This document shows positions 62,664-64,000 of a DNA stretch of 64,000 bases, piece by piece; the stretch's first letter is position 1, and the number at the start of each line of letters is the position of its first letter. The notes under the pieces were generated by a model. That model saw only the letters and a program-made list of their open reading frames with translations. It searched no databases and was not told where the DNA came from. The position numbers and the translations under genes are program-made. The DNA is from Hymenobacter sp. YIM 151500-1 (GTDB taxonomy: Bacteria; Bacteroidota; Bacteroidia; Cytophagales; Hymenobacteraceae). The stretch is from assembly GCF_025979885.1 (NCBI RefSeq), contig NZ_CP110139.1, positions 62,001 through 126,000 on the forward strand, in the 5' to 3' direction.

Positions 62664-63644
62664 TTAGGGCATAGTTACTGGTGAGCTAGCTCGCTGCGGG
62701 GCAGCATACGCTTCCTGCCGCGGGAACTCCCCGCCCGGCGTGAGCCAGTCGAGTACGGCCATGCGAACGGAGATGCCGTTTTCAACCTGGTTGGTGATAA
62801 GGCTGCGCTCGTAGTCCATGACGGCGTCGCACAGCTCGACCCCCCGGTTCACAGGGCCGGGGTGCATGATGTAGAGGCCGCGTTGGCGGATTTCCGCTAG
62901 CCGGTCGTTGGTGATGCCGTAGACCCGGTGATATTCCCGAAGGCTGGGGAAAAACTGCACGTCCTGGCGCTCCATCTGCACGCGGAGCAGGTACACCACA
63001 TCGGGCGCCCAGGCCATGGCCGCCTCGTAGTCGGTGAAGCGGCGGATGCTTTCCGGGACATACTTGGGCACCAGGGAGCCTGGGCCGAGGTAAGCAACCT
63101 CGACGCCCAGCTTTTGCAGCAGGGTGCTGGTGGAGCGCGCGACGCGGGAATGGAGGATATCGCCGATAATGAGGACTTTTTTGCCCCTGGGGTCGGGAAA
63201 TTTTTCCTGGATGGTGAAGGCGTCCAGCAGGGCTTGGGTGGGGTGCTCGTGCGCCCCGTCGCCGGCATTGATGACCGACGCCGTGGTTTGGCGGGCAATC
63301 ATGCCGGGCAGGCCGGAGTGACCGTGGCGGACGACGATGTAGTCGGTGCGCATGGCCTGCAGCGTCTCGATGGTTTCGCGCACCGACTCGCCCTTGGTGA
63401 TGGAGGAATGGTCGACGTTGAAGTTCGTCACCTCGGCCGAGAGGCGTTTGGCGGCCACCTCGAAGGAGGAGTGCGTCCGGGTGCTGGCCTCATAGAACAG
63501 CATGAGCACGGACTTGCCCTCCAGGGCGGGAATTTTCTTCACCGAGCGGGTGAACAGTTTTTTAAAGCTCGTGGATTGGTCGAGCAGGAACTCGATTTCC
63601 TCACGGTGCAGGGATGCAATGTCGAGCAGGTCTTTACGTGCCAT
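62664..63644 (-). CDS. pyrB: Aspartate carbamoyltransferase catalytic chain
   Basis: Joins carbamoyl phosphate and aspartate, second step of pyrimidine synthesis. 326 residues. Carbamoyl-phosphate site STRTHSSF (54-61) and HPTQ (134-137) are present, as are GDILHSRVARS and HPGPVNRG. No pyrI regulatory-chain gene is adjacent. The last about 25 residues extend past the usual end. First structural gene of the cluster, directly preceded by a leader with a terminator. Confidence 0.95.
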   Translation of the reverse strand: MARKDLLDIASLHREEIEFLLDQSTSFKKLFTRSVKKIPALEGKSVLMLFYEASTRTHSSFEVAAKRLSAEVTNFNVDHSSITKGESVRETIETLQAMRTDYIVVRHGHSGLPGMIARQTTASVINAGDGAHEHPTQALLDAFTIQEKFPDPRGKKVLIIGDILHSRVARSTSTLLQKLGVEVAYLGPGSLVPKYVPESIRRFTDYEAAMAWAPDVVYLLRVQMERQDVQFFPSLREYHRVYGITNDRLAEIRQRGLYIMHPGPVNRGVELCDAVMDYERSLITNQVENGISVRMAVLDWLTPGGEFPRQEAYAAPQRASSPVTMP

Positions 63645-63651
63645 TCCGGAG

Positions 63652-63849
63652 TTAGGGAAAAAGTGGCTGCGGGGCGGCAGCCGACGGACTCAATGGACAT
63701 AAAAAAACCGTTTCGGAATCCGAAACGGTGGCGGGGCAACACCCAGAAAAAACAACGGAAATGCCAGAGGCAAAATCGGGAGAACCGATGGTGGCGAAGA
63801 CCTTCCGGTCCACTCGCGGCTCCCGGCCGGGCAGGGTCCCGCGCTTCAT
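63652..63849 (-). CDS. Candidate leader peptide of the pyr operon
   Basis: A 65-codon frame starting at ATG 63849 (or 73 codons from ATG 63873) runs through the leader terminator and ends in TAA at 63654-63652, seven bases before the pyrB ATG. It resembles no protein I know. Its value lies in its position: a ribosome following RNA polymerase here would cover the terminator hairpin. It may equally be a chance frame, since the region is GC-rich. Confidence 0.45.
   Translation of the reverse strand: MKRGTLPGREPRVDRKVFATIGSPDFASGISVVFSGCCPATVSDSETVFLCPLSPSAAAPQPLFP
63701..63729 (-). terminator. Leader terminator of the pyr operon (candidate attenuator)
   Basis: On the minus strand ACCGTTTCGG and CCGAAACGGT pair around a 3-base loop, followed by seven T residues, a textbook intrinsic terminator 57 bases before pyrB. 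A U-rich stretch (GTTGTTTTTTC) lies just upstream (about 63746-63757). Between the promoter and pyrB it can only act as an attenuator of the operon. Confidence 0.75.
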
Positions 63850-63877
63850 CAACAAGTTTTTTGGCTGAAGCATGATG

Positions 63878-63885
63878 CAAAGCTA
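63878..63885 (-). promoter_or_regulatory. pyr operon -7 element TAGCTTTG
   Basis: Exact TAnnTTTG match on the minus strand, with GTTG about 18 bases upstream as a possible -33 box. It predicts a transcript start near 63871 and a leader of about 225 bases before pyrB. Confidence 0.6.
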
Positions 63886-64000
63886 CGGCATTGTTACGCC
63901 CGTCAACTCATCGGCAATGGTAATTTTTTTTTCGCACTGTTTTTCTCAAATTTCATTTTCGACCTAACGGGCTAAACGACATACTTTTTGTTGTTCTTTT
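63886..64000. other. AT-rich region upstream of the pyr promoter
   Basis: Contains poly-T and T-rich stretches and no visible gene; probably holds upstream promoter elements and perhaps the start region of a divergent gene beyond the window. Confidence 0.4.

Noticed and set aside
63539..63880. Alternative longer leader frame overlapping pyrB (starting TTG-CAT-CAT)
   Set aside because: Runs out of frame into pyrB and does not stop before it; the frame ending at 63652 fits an attenuator better.
1..64000. CRISPR array, tRNA/rRNA genes, prophage or complete insertion sequence
   Set aside because: No regularly spaced direct repeats, no cloverleaf-like segment and no transposase or phage gene were seen on reading both strands.

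Overview
The window looks like chromosomal DNA from a high-GC member of the Bacteroidota, most likely a Hymenobacter-type bacterium (Cytophagales). The pointers are a SusC/SusD outer-membrane pair, an alternative complex III / cytochrome oxidase supercluster in the gene order typical of Cytophagales, promoters of the Bacteroidota type (TTTG-N19-TAnnTTTG), few Shine-Dalgarno sequences, and many short inverted-repeat elements between genes. No tRNA, rRNA, CRISPR array, prophage or complete insertion sequence was seen.

Layout. 1-4.0 kb (minus strand): the 5' part of mltG, a ScfR/RamB-like XRE regulator and ribonuclease D. 4.2-10.6 kb (plus): a SusC/SusD pair and an AT-rich orphan lipoprotein. 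10.7-20.8 kb: mixed single genes, namely two small unknowns, a CocE/NonD-type hydrolase, an M14 carboxypeptidase, a Thr-rich secreted protein with a lysine-rich tail, queA, an exported methyltransferase and an Ala/Pro-rich lipoprotein. 20.8-27.5 kb (minus): priA, a GSCFA-domain protein with a very long disordered tail, and the rpsF-rpsR-rplI operon. 27.8-45.7 kb (plus): a respiratory cluster, actABCDEF, coxB, coxA, ctaA, ctaB, two subunit III-type genes, subunit IV, SCO, DUF420, a small CxxC protein and DUF983. Together these encode a quinol:cytochrome c oxidoreductase, the aa3-type oxidase that accepts its electrons, and the heme A and CuA assembly factors. 45.8-53.5 kb (plus): an NtrY-like membrane histidine kinase and a 1263-residue outer-membrane protein. 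53.7-64 kb (minus): a pyrimidine cluster read pyrB-pyrC-purE-purK-DUF559-carA-Imm7-like-carB.

The most interesting part is the pyrimidine cluster. Its leader carries a promoter, an open reading frame that runs through an intrinsic terminator, and a U-rich tract just before it, an arrangement like the UTP-sensing pyrBI attenuator of enteric bacteria. Inside the cluster, purE and purK look betaproteobacterial (Comamonadaceae-like) rather than Bacteroidota-like, and they are bracketed by two inverted pairs of one hairpin repeat. An apparent orphan immunity gene sits between carA and carB. A second theme is a set of distinct intergenic hairpin families, several of them inside essential operons (ribosomal proteins, respiratory complex), where they separate cotranscribed genes.
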